Shown: positions 56,770 to 64,000 of the stretch, in pieces | Position numbering within the stretch: position 1 is the stretch's first letter | How the letters are laid out: every line of letters starts with the position of its first letter | Assembly: GCF_900182725.1 (NCBI RefSeq) | Contig: NZ_FXTO01000009.1 | Span: 54,763 to 118,762 of the forward strand | Reading direction: 5' to 3' | Origin: Thalassovita litoralis | Lineage (GTDB): Bacteria; Pseudomonadota; Alphaproteobacteria; Rhodobacterales; Rhodobacteraceae | DNA: 64,000 nucleotides | The notes under the pieces: generated by a model | Told to the model about the DNA's origin: nothing | The model's input: only the letters and a program-made list of their open reading frames with translations | Databases searched by the model: none | Translations under genes and position numbers: made by a program

Positions 56770-57060
56770 GGGGGTCTCCTTGCTGGCTTGTGGTAGTGTG
56801 GCGGCAATCGTCAGACGATTGCAAGGTGCGAGGAAAAGAACGTCACGGCACAGCGGGGGTGCTTTTTCATTGGGGTTCTGCCAGTTTTGTGGCGATACTG
56901 GTGGCGTTGTCGGCATTTTGCCGGGGGCGCTGCCGAAGAATGGGATTTGGTTTTTGCAGATTGAGTGGGTTTTGCATGGAAAGGAATAGTCTTGGCCCGA
57001 CACGACCGTGACATGCCGTGCAGGATCGCCCAACGGGTCGGCATTCTGCGGCAGGGGGGG

Positions 57061-57128
57061 ATGCCCCCACGCCCCCATCGAGGGGGCGCGTGGACAGCCT
57101 TTGGCAAGAGTATTTCGGGCAAGATGAA
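57061..57128 (+). repeat. 68-bp extragenic repeat, copy 1, supplying the caspase gene's start
   Basis: Matches 60100-60167 at 64 of 68 bases. It begins ATGCCCCCACGCCCCCATCG, contains a CGCCCCC-ATCGA-GGGGGCG hairpin and ends with AAGAGTATTTCGGGCAAGAT and GAA. The AGAGTATTT core is shared with the palindromic repeats at 47109 and, altered, at 21567. The ATG in AAGATGAA is the caspase gene start. 56770-57060 otherwise shows no gene. Confidence 0.92.
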
Positions 57129-60063
57129 GGCGGGTTGTGTCGCTGGGTTGTTAGGTCTGGCAGCGGGGGCGGTACAGGCGCAAACGGTGGAGTTTCATCT
57201 GGATCTGGATACCGGCGGGCATCGCGCGGTGATCCGCGATGTGGTGGCCAGCGCGGATGGGGCGGTGGTCGTTTCGGCGTCCGATGACAAAACAGTGCGG
57301 ATCTGGAATGGTGGTACAGGCGAAAGCACGGCTGTGTTGCGTGGCCAGATGGGGCCGGGCGGCGAAGGTGTGGTGAATGCCGTGGCCCTGTCCGCCGATG
57401 CTGGGGCCGTTGCCGTGGGCGGATATTTTGCGGGTCATCAGGCCGCGCAGGGACCGTTTGGGGATGTGCGGATTTTCGATGTGCAAAGCGGGGCAATCCG
57501 GTCGGTTCTGCGTGGTCATGAACTGGTGGTGGAAACGCTGGCTTATGATGCCGGGCGTGATGAACTGGCGGTATCGGGGCAGGGCGGGCAGGTGCATCGC
57601 TGGGCTGCGCCGTTTTCCGATGCGCCGCAAGCCCTGCCAGTGCTGGATACCCAAAGCTGGCGGGTCAGTCGGGTTGACTATGCGCTGAATGGGCAGCAGT
57701 TGATTGTGGCGACCTATGATTATGGGCTGCGGATTTGGGATTTGGACAATGGTACGGAAATCGCCGCACCCGATGCCGAAGCCCTGTGGGACACGCCGCT
57801 TGTGGCATTGGCGGTCAGCGCGGATGGGGCGCTGTTTGCACTTGCGGATGATCAAGGGCGTGTGACGGTGCGCGAGGCGGCGACCGGGGCGGTGATTGCA
57901 GCCTTACCCCAGCGCCCGTTCCGGGTGGATGCGTTGGGATTTTCCGGGGATCGGCTGGTGCTGTCCTGCGGGTATCGCTGTGGCGACAGCTATGGCAGCG
58001 AAACATGGGACTGGGCCACTGGAACCATGTTGACCGAATATCGGGCGCAGGACGGCGGGGTTCATGCTTTGGCGATATTGCCCGAAGGGCGGGTGGTTAC
58101 GGCAGGCGGGCGGTTGAACCGGCTGGATATGTGGGACGTGTCGACCGGGCAGGCCATGCGGCAGATGGGCGGCATCAGCGCGCCGGTGGCGGCGGTTGGG
58201 CTGTCGGCAATGGCGGATCGGATCGGCTGGGGGGCGGATGACCCCTGTCCCACGCAGGCGATTTGCCCGACCCGGATGGGTGAACTGACGCAGGAAATGG
58301 AACTGCCCACGGCAGAACGGGCCTTTGAAAAACCGGGGCCGCGCGGGGCCGCGCGGTTGGGCCGGGCTGTGACTGCGCTTCCGGGATTGGAGGTTAAGCT
58401 GGACAGCGAACCCGGCACCGGGTTTGACGGTTCGCGTTTGCGCATTGGCGATGCTGCCGTGATCAAGGGCGGGGATAGCGGCTATTATCATAGCGCCTAT
58501 AGCTTTGTGCCGGGGCTGGACCGGGTCATTTCCGGCGGCGGGAACGGGATATTGCTGGACTATGGATTGGATGGCAGCATTGCCGGGGAATTCGTGGGCC
58601 ACACCGGAGAGATTTTGGCGCTTGCCGTCGCCCCCCGCGCGGAACGCTTGCTAAGCGGGGCGGCGGATCAGACGGTGAAGCTGTGGAACCTGAAAACCCA
58701 CGAGTTGCTGGCGACATTGTTTTTCGCTGGTGACGATTGGATCATCTGGACGCCGCAGGGGTATTTCTATTCCTCGCCAAATGGCGACAGGCTGGTAGGA
58801 TGGCGGATCAATCAGGGGCAGGATCAGGCGGCGCGTTATGTGACGGCCCGGCAATTGCGTCAGCATTTGCATTCGCCTGAAATCGTGCGGCGGGCAATTA
58901 TTGGCGGGTCCGCGCGCGCGGCGGCGCAGGAATTGCGAGGTCGGGACAATGAGCTGGAAGAGCTGCTGACCCGTAAACCGCCTGCGTTTGAGATCCGTAT
59001 GATTGATGGGGACGCCCCCGAAGGTCAGGCCTTGATCGAGGTCACGGGCGCGTCGTTGGAGGAGGTGGAAAGCTGGGGCTATTCCGTACTGGTGAATGAC
59101 CGCCGGGTGCGCCCGGCCCGAATGGGGGGCGTTGACGGGCGGTTGGTCTATGCCGTGCCGTTGGAGGTGGGGGAAAACCGCATCACCGTGGCGGGGCGGG
59201 ATGATTTTGGGTATGTCACGGAACGATCCGCCGTGGCCCTGTCCAAAAAACGGGACACGCCGGAAAAACGCGGCAAGCTTTATGTGGCCGTTGTGGGGGT
59301 GAATACCTATCCGAACCTGCCCGAGGCCTGTGGCGGCAAGGCCTGCGATCTGGCCTATCCGGTGGCGGATGCGTTGGAATTTCTGAATGTCGTGAAACAA
59401 CGCAGTGCGCCGCTATATACCGGGATGGAAACGCTGGTGATGGTGTCCGGCGATGCGCTGGCGGCGGATGCGCCGCGCCAGCAGGCCTTGTCTTTGTTCA
59501 TGGAACCCGGTGCGGTGCTGGAACCGGATGCAAGAACGGTGTCGGGTGAATTGGTGGATTTTCTGGCCCGTCCCGGCCCCGAGGATACAACAGTGATCTT
59601 TGTTGCCGGGCATGGAATGAACCTAGAGGAGCAATATTATCTGCTACCGTCGGATGCACAAAAACGAGGGGATCGTTGGCGGACCTCGTCCTTGGTGGAC
59701 TGGAGCGTGATTCAGGAAGAGATTTCCTTTGCCCAAGGGCGGCGCATTCTGGTTTTGGATACGTGCCACGCCGCGAACGCCTTTAATGCCAAGCTGGAAA
59801 AAGAAGCGGCAGATGCGCGGGTGATCGTGTTTTCAGCGACGGCAGCGAATAACACAGCGGGGGAACGGCCCGATCTGGGGCATGGGATTTTCACCTATGC
59901 GATGCTGGAAGGATTGCGCGGCGCTGCTGCACGGGCGGGGGAAGGTGTGCGTTTGTTGGGGCTGGCGGATTATGTCTATCACGAAGTGGTGCGGTTGAGC
60001 CGAAACAAGCAGGAGCCGTTTTACCATATCTCTCAGAGTGCGAATTTCTTGGTGGCGCAGTAG
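57124..60063 (+). CDS. Exported WD40-repeat protein with a caspase-like domain
   Basis: 979 residues from ATG 57124. A signal peptide (MKAGCVAGLLGLAAGAVQA) is followed by WD40-type repeats (for example SASDDKTVRIWNGGTGES, SGAADQTVKLWNLKTHEL) over about 40-560, a linker, and a C-terminal caspase (peptidase C14) domain from about residue 718: KLYVAVVGVNTYPNL, FVAGHG with His830 and LDTCHA with Cys881. The catalytic pair is intact. Caspase-like proteases of bacteria usually cut after Arg or Lys; specificity is not known here. It should act in the periplasm or outside. Next genes follow on the same strand. Confidence 0.9.
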   Translation: MKAGCVAGLLGLAAGAVQAQTVEFHLDLDTGGHRAVIRDVVASADGAVVVSASDDKTVRIWNGGTGESTAVLRGQMGPGGEGVVNAVALSADAGAVAVGGYFAGHQAAQGPFGDVRIFDVQSGAIRSVLRGHELVVETLAYDAGRDELAVSGQGGQVHRWAAPFSDAPQALPVLDTQSWRVSRVDYALNGQQLIVATYDYGLRIWDLDNGTEIAAPDAEALWDTPLVALAVSADGALFALADDQGRVTVREAATGAVIAALPQRPFRVDALGFSGDRLVLSCGYRCGDSYGSETWDWATGTMLTEYRAQDGGVHALAILPEGRVVTAGGRLNRLDMWDVSTGQAMRQMGGISAPVAAVGLSAMADRIGWGADDPCPTQAICPTRMGELTQEMELPTAERAFEKPGPRGAARLGRAVTALPGLEVKLDSEPGTGFDGSRLRIGDAAVIKGGDSGYYHSAYSFVPGLDRVISGGGNGILLDYGLDGSIAGEFVGHTGEILALAVAPRAERLLSGAADQTVKLWNLKTHELLATLFFAGDDWIIWTPQGYFYSSPNGDRLVGWRINQGQDQAARYVTARQLRQHLHSPEIVRRAIIGGSARAAAQELRGRDNELEELLTRKPPAFEIRMIDGDAPEGQALIEVTGASLEEVESWGYSVLVNDRRVRPARMGGVDGRLVYAVPLEVGENRITVAGRDDFGYVTERSAVALSKKRDTPEKRGKLYVAVVGVNTYPNLPEACGGKACDLAYPVADALEFLNVVKQRSAPLYTGMETLVMVSGDALAADAPRQQALSLFMEPGAVLEPDARTVSGELVDFLARPGPEDTTVIFVAGHGMNLEEQYYLLPSDAQKRGDRWRTSSLVDWSVIQEEISFAQGRRILVLDTCHAANAFNAKLEKEAADARVIVFSATAANNTAGERPDLGHGIFTYAMLEGLRGAAARAGEGVRLLGLADYVYHEVVRLSRNKQEPFYHISQSANFLVAQ

Positions 60064-60099
60064 TGACTGGGGGGCGTGATACGATACCGGCGGGCGCGA

Positions 60100-60167
60100 A
60101 TGCCCCCACGCCCCCATCGAGGGGGCGCGAAGGCAGCCCTTGGCAAGAGTATTTCGGGCAAGATGAA
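60100..60167 (+). repeat. 68-bp extragenic repeat, copy 2
   Basis: Same sequence as 57061-57128 except for four changes next to the hairpin. It lies between the caspase stop and the Memo-CapA gene. Here its ATG is out of frame with that gene, which seems to start a few bases later. Confidence 0.92.
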
Positions 60168-60173
60168 AGGGCA

Positions 60174-61838
60174 TTGCGGGGTTTGGCTGCGATTGGTCTG
60201 GCCTGGATCATCATGCTTTGGGCGGTGGTCGCCTATGCAGATTGCCCGGAGGCGGCATTCCCGGCGTTCTACACGCAACCGGACGTGTTCGAGGCCGGGC
60301 TGGCCGCATCCGAAGATGTGAATCCGGTTGATGGGATCGGCGGGGCGATTTTACCGCATCATTTGGAAATGCCGGAATTATTGGCAGGGGCCGTGCGTAT
60401 GGTGGCGCGGCCCGGTGTGCGGCGGGTCGTGATCTTGTTTCCCGATCATTTCTACAAGTCGCGGGTGCCTTTTGCCACGACGGGGCGCGGATTCCAGACC
60501 ATCTTTGGCCCGATTCCGGGGGATGCCGCTGCCGCGAGCAGTTTGCTGGGGGATGGGCTGGTCGAGGAAAGCTGCCTGTTTCAGGACGATCACGGGGTAC
60601 GGGCGGTTCTGCCATTCATGGCCCGGTTGATGCCGGGGGTGGCCGTGGTGCCGGTGGCTGTATCCATCAATTCGACCCGCGACCAGTGGGAGGCTATGGC
60701 AGTCCGTCTGCGTCCTTTGGTGGGGGCGGATACCGTGGTGCTGCAAGTCACGGATTTTTCGCATTACCTGCCGCTGCATCAGGCGCGGCTGCGTGATCAG
60801 CAGGTGTTGAATGTGCTGGCAGCGATGGATCGGGATGCGGTGGCCGGGTTGGTGCAGCCGGATCATGTGGATTCGGTGGGGGCGATGTATCTGGCGATGA
60901 CCCTGATGGGGCAGCGTGGATTGCGCCCGGTCGTTGTGGCCAATGCCAATATGCAGGGATTGTATCGCCGCTTTATTCCCGAAACCACCAGCTATGTCGT
61001 GGCGGCTTTCGTTCCCGATGGGGGCGATGCACCGCCCTTTGCCGGGGCGGAACGCTTCCTGATTGGGGGGGATTTGTTTCTGGGTCGGGTCTTGCCCGAA
61101 TATCTGAGTGATGAACTGGCGGCCCGGCGTGTCGAAGAGGCGGCGCTGGCTGCCACCAAAGGGTTGCCGCTTGTGCTGAACCTTGAAGGGGTCTTGCTAC
61201 CGCAATTGCCGCGTGCTCTGGATCATATGGTTTTGGGGATGCCAGCGGATTTGCTGCGCGATTGGGCGGAGCGGCTGAACATTGTGGCGGTGTCGCTGGC
61301 GAACAATCATGCACGGGATATGGGCGACAGCGGTCTGGCGGAAACGCGGCGGGCGTTACGGCAGCTTGGCATTCCATTCGTCGGGCAGGGCGATGTGATC
61401 CGCCTGAACGGGGCGGCTTTGGTTGGGTTAAGCGATCTGGATGGCCGTGCGATGCCTTCGGTCGACCGGCTGACGCCTGACTTGTTGGATCGTGCGATGA
61501 TCGGGGATGCCGCTGTTCCGGTGATTGCGTTGCTGCATTGGGGCCGGGAGTTCGTAACCGTACCATCCGCAAGAGAAAGATGGATCGCTGAAAACCTGCG
61601 GGGGCGTGGGGTGGCGGCGATTGTTGGCGCACACCCGCATCAAACAAGCCACAGCCCCCGTGTGATCGGTGGCGGCGATACCGTGGTGGTACAGTCCGTA
61701 GGGAATTTCCTGTTTGACCAACTTCCGCCCGCCGCATCTGGCAGTCTGGTCGAAGTTCGGGTTTTCCCACAGGGAACGGTGTTTTTACGCCAGTTGCCAT
61801 TGCCGTCTTTATTCGCGGCGGCGCTTGGGGAGCGATGA
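60174..61838 (+). CDS. Exported fusion of Memo-like (AmmeMemoRadiSam B) and CapA-like domains
   Basis: 554 residues from TTG 60174, which gives a good signal peptide (read as MRGLAAIGLAWIIMLWAVVAYA); ATG 60213 and GTG 60063 are also in frame. The first half is Memo-like: ILPHHLEMPEL, VILFPDHFYKS and VTDFSHYLPLH, the PHxG, GPNH and DxSHY equivalents. The second half is a CapA/PGA-cap fold: GGDLFLGR, LNLEGVL, SLANNHARDMGDSGL, ALLHWGREF, GAHPHQ and SVGNFLFD, which line a metallophosphatase-like site. Each part alone is known; what the fusion does is not. Confidence 0.85.
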   Translation: MRGLAAIGLAWIIMLWAVVAYADCPEAAFPAFYTQPDVFEAGLAASEDVNPVDGIGGAILPHHLEMPELLAGAVRMVARPGVRRVVILFPDHFYKSRVPFATTGRGFQTIFGPIPGDAAAASSLLGDGLVEESCLFQDDHGVRAVLPFMARLMPGVAVVPVAVSINSTRDQWEAMAVRLRPLVGADTVVLQVTDFSHYLPLHQARLRDQQVLNVLAAMDRDAVAGLVQPDHVDSVGAMYLAMTLMGQRGLRPVVVANANMQGLYRRFIPETTSYVVAAFVPDGGDAPPFAGAERFLIGGDLFLGRVLPEYLSDELAARRVEEAALAATKGLPLVLNLEGVLLPQLPRALDHMVLGMPADLLRDWAERLNIVAVSLANNHARDMGDSGLAETRRALRQLGIPFVGQGDVIRLNGAALVGLSDLDGRAMPSVDRLTPDLLDRAMIGDAAVPVIALLHWGREFVTVPSARERWIAENLRGRGVAAIVGAHPHQTSHSPRVIGGGDTVVVQSVGNFLFDQLPPAASGSLVEVRVFPQGTVFLRQLPLPSLFAAALGER

Positions 61839-61919
61839 AGCAGGACTTAGCTCTTGTCTGAAAGGTTGGAGCGCGGGTAGCCTGACACCAAGATATTATC
61901 ACAACAGGGGACAGGGATC

Positions 61920-63743
61920 ATGACGCGCTGGGGATTTGCTGGGATGGTTGGGCTGATGCTGGCCGGTGCCAGCGTGGCAGAGCAGGCACCGACACTGTCT
62001 GCAGTGACGATCTCGGAAAAGCTGCATGTGATTTATGATCCGCATAGCCGCGAAGTGACCCGGCGGATGGTTCGGGTGTTCGATCCGCATCCTGAGATGG
62101 CGCTGGAATTCAGTTGGGACCCGGCGCCGGGCAACTGGCCGGGTGTAACACCTGACGGCTTTGCCACGGGGGCAGGTGTGCTGAGCTGGCGTGTCCCCGG
62201 CGCGGCCAGCTATGACCCGCGTGCCGTGCATCACACCTATGAGGGGGCGGTGCTGAATGGTCGTTTCGAAGGCGAAGGTCGGCTGACTTATCGTGATGGG
62301 TCTTTTTATCGGGGCAACTGGGTGGCCGGGGTGTTGCAGGGACCGGGGGAGTATCTGGACGCCGCGGGCAACCGCTACGAGGGGCCGCTTGTCGATGGTA
62401 AACCCGAAGGGCAGGGGATTCTGCGCTCGGCCGAAGGGTGGGTCTATACCGGCGGTTTCAGCAACGGGCTGCGCGATGGGCATGGCGCGATCATAGAACC
62501 GGGTGGTCTGCGCTATACCGTGGAAATGGTGGCGGGTGTCATGCAATCCTCGACCAAGCCGGTGGTCTATGCCGACAGTTTGCTGGGCGGGCTGTTACCG
62601 GCGCAATCGGGCGGCGATGCAGGGAAAACCCAGATCGCGGTAACGGCTGATACCCGATTGGGCCAACAGCAAGAGGTGGGATATGCCCATTACGCCCAAA
62701 ACGGAGAGGTGTTGATCGTTCCGCTGCGCGACAGGTGGCGGGATGTCTGGAATGGGACCGGGGGGATTGGTACGTTCTTTGACTATGCCAGCATGGGGGA
62801 CGCAGAATGGGCAGACAATCGTGCGCATACGCAATTTCGTCTGGCGACACAGGACGGTAGCCGCGTGCGCCTGAAATCGCTGGACCTGGCGGTGGACTAC
62901 AGTCTGCCGCATCTGCGCCCGGTTTTGGTAACCGAAGACCATTATGGCTGCACAGGTTTCCGGCCCAGCTTCAATTTTCTGAACTATGGTTGGGGGCAGG
63001 TGGAAAATGCCACGGCCCGCGTCGGTTTCCGTAATGGGGATGCGGTGGACTGGGCCGCACGCCACACAACGCCGCCCAGTACGCCGTGGTATCAGGTCGA
63101 CGTGGGAAGCTTCGATCAGGGGATGGATGTCTATATCCGTAATGCGCTGATTGATGCCGGGGTGGATGTGACGGCCCTGGAAAACCGCCGCTTTACCTGT
63201 CCCAGTGCCGAGGTGCTGGAAACCTGTAAGGCGCAAATCCAGAAAGACCTGAACTTGGGGGCGTTGACCGGGCTGATCTCGGGGTGGGGGGATTTGCAAA
63301 CCGACATGATCGGGGAATTGTCCTATGATTGGGTGGATGCGTTCGGGGAACGCCATCACGAAGTGCAATCATTCTCTGCCACGATCAGCCTGGCCGCGAT
63401 CGAAGTGCCGGGGGGCCTTGCAGAATGCGGGGATGGTGGTGCTTTCGCCCTACAGGCACCGCAATATCTGGATGTCGATCTGCCCTATGATGCGCAGGCC
63501 TATCGGATCAACATCCCGGTGCGGGGGAATCCGAATGTGTCCTCGCTGCTCAGCGGGTTGCGATTCTATGCGGAACGGTCGTCGATCCATCAGATGCAGA
63601 TGGAAGCGACATTCGCGGATGGCAGTGTCCGCAAATCCGCCCCGGTGAAGCTGTTCTTCCTGCACAACCGCACGCCTGAATTCCAAAGTGGCACAACACC
63701 GGCGATCTGCACCCTGCCACCGGAACGCGCGGCAAGCTGCTGA
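61920..63743 (+). CDS. Exported MORN-repeat protein
   Basis: 607 residues. A signal peptide (MTRWGFAGMVGLMLAGASVA) is followed, after a short domain, by four MORN-type units from about residue 104 (YEGAVLNGRFEGEGRLTYRD, FYRGNWVAGVLQGPGEYLDA, YEGPLVDGKPEGQGILRSAE, YTGGFSNGLRDGHGAI). The remaining 400 residues are beta-rich and unassigned, with several Cys in the last third (FTCPSAEVLETC, GLAECGDGG). It starts 81 bases after the Memo-CapA gene on the same strand. MORN units often bind lipids; nothing is known for this protein. Confidence 0.85.
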   Translation: MTRWGFAGMVGLMLAGASVAEQAPTLSAVTISEKLHVIYDPHSREVTRRMVRVFDPHPEMALEFSWDPAPGNWPGVTPDGFATGAGVLSWRVPGAASYDPRAVHHTYEGAVLNGRFEGEGRLTYRDGSFYRGNWVAGVLQGPGEYLDAAGNRYEGPLVDGKPEGQGILRSAEGWVYTGGFSNGLRDGHGAIIEPGGLRYTVEMVAGVMQSSTKPVVYADSLLGGLLPAQSGGDAGKTQIAVTADTRLGQQQEVGYAHYAQNGEVLIVPLRDRWRDVWNGTGGIGTFFDYASMGDAEWADNRAHTQFRLATQDGSRVRLKSLDLAVDYSLPHLRPVLVTEDHYGCTGFRPSFNFLNYGWGQVENATARVGFRNGDAVDWAARHTTPPSTPWYQVDVGSFDQGMDVYIRNALIDAGVDVTALENRRFTCPSAEVLETCKAQIQKDLNLGALTGLISGWGDLQTDMIGELSYDWVDAFGERHHEVQSFSATISLAAIEVPGGLAECGDGGAFALQAPQYLDVDLPYDAQAYRINIPVRGNPNVSSLLSGLRFYAERSSIHQMQMEATFADGSVRKSAPVKLFFLHNRTPEFQSGTTPAICTLPPERAASC

Positions 63744-64000
63744 ATCGGCTGATTCTGTTCTGTTTTGTGTTGATTTTCGTCTGAGGCGATTTGCTTTGCT
63801 TTGATTTGGTGGTTTCTGCTGTTGTTTTGTGCGTTTTAGAGTGTTGATATTGTTTAGTATTTTTTGGTTTTGTTGGAAAGTTTTGGATTTTTTCGTATTT
63901 CTGTCAAAAACTGCTTGCGGGTAGTGGGAGTTATGCTTAGAACCCCCTTCACCGGCGGCGCTGAGGCGCTTGACGGTGGGTCGGACGGACGGCGAGGCGG
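63744..64000 (+). promoter_or_regulatory. Probable rRNA operon promoter and leader (16S lies beyond the window)
   Basis: 63744-63905 is strikingly T- and G-rich with runs of T (for example TTTAGTATTTTTTGG), like an UP-element stretch. TTGCGG (63915-63920) and TTAGAA (63937-63942), 16 bases apart, form a possible promoter. The text that follows (AACCCCCTTCACCGGCGGCG, then CTGAGGCGCTTGACGG) resembles the 16S leader of Rhodobacterales as I remember it. No rRNA gene is visible, so this is a tentative call. Confidence 0.5.

Noticed and set aside
56790..57011. Small open frame in the gap between the MBL and caspase genes
   Set aside because: No ribosome site, no domain, unusual residues, and it runs into the intergenic repeat.

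Overview
The window is a stretch of GC-rich alphaproteobacterial chromosome, most likely from the order Rhodobacterales (Roseobacter/Paracoccus relatives). Support comes from the gene order nosCRZDFYLX, a 44-residue aa3-oxidase subunit IV, the adenosyltransferase-etfB-etfA block, the argH-lipoprotein-lysA-DUF4175 block, a Lrp-type PutR beside putA, TRAP transport genes, a CIRCE-controlled groESL and the dispersed AGAGTATTT extragenic repeats. No prophage, integrase, transposase, CRISPR array or tRNA gene was seen.

Layout. 1-2.5 kb: the 5' part of a flavin-reductase-like gene and a thiamine-diphosphate enzyme, both on the minus strand, each preceded by repeat-rich candidate operators. 2.5-11.6 kb: a complete nitrous oxide reductase cluster (nosCRZDFYLX) behind a perfect FNR/NnrR box. 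11.6-13.8 kb: groES-groEL behind a perfect CIRCE element. 13.8-14.7 kb: a frameshifted EamA exporter between two look-alike terminators. 14.7-19 kb (minus): etfA, etfB, cobalamin adenosyltransferase, a HIG1-type membrane protein, an SDR and an SH3b protein. 19-21.5 kb: parC. 21.7-25.8 kb: putR/putA. 26-29.2 kb: a TRAP transporter. 29.3-32.8 kb: CoxIV, a lipoprotein, AzlCD, a membrane/coiled-coil protein and greA. 33.1-40.7 kb: ETF-QO, a TPR protein, ispE, polyprenyl synthase, DUF2007, a TrmN6-like methyltransferase, DUF465 and a second EamA exporter. 40.8-42.9 kb: phaB and phaA. 43-45.2 kb: an EAL phosphodiesterase, tag and a TlpA-like thioredoxin. 45.2-51.1 kb: argH, small lipoprotein, DUF2834, lysA, DUF4175. 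51-55 kb: a divergent Zur-type zinc region, zur-znuC-znuB-cbiX-like against znuA. 55-56.8 kb: DUF4202 and an MBL hydrolase. 57-63.7 kb: three consecutive exported proteins of unusual architecture. 63.7-64 kb: T-rich DNA leading into what looks like the promoter and leader of an rRNA operon.

How the genes work together. The nos cluster encodes the last step of denitrification with its whole electron-donation (NosR), flavinylation (NosX) and copper-supply (NosD/F/Y/L) machinery. EtfA, EtfB and ETF-QO form the route from acyl-CoA and related dehydrogenases to the quinone pool, although ETF-QO is about 17 kb from etfAB. PhaB and PhaA make the polyhydroxyalkanoate precursor. The zinc region pairs a His/Asp-rich periplasmic ZnuA with a His-tailed ZnuC and adds a CbiX-type chelatase as the last gene of the operon.

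The least ordinary part is 57.1-63.7 kb: a secreted WD40-caspase-like protein (catalytic His/Cys visible), a secreted fusion of a Memo-type domain and a CapA-type domain, and a secreted MORN-repeat protein. The first two are each preceded by a 68-bp repeat copy, and these copies are 94% identical. In the caspase gene the repeat supplies the start codon. I know of no described system with this composition. That it forms a functional unit is an inference from co-orientation, short spacing and shared export signals.
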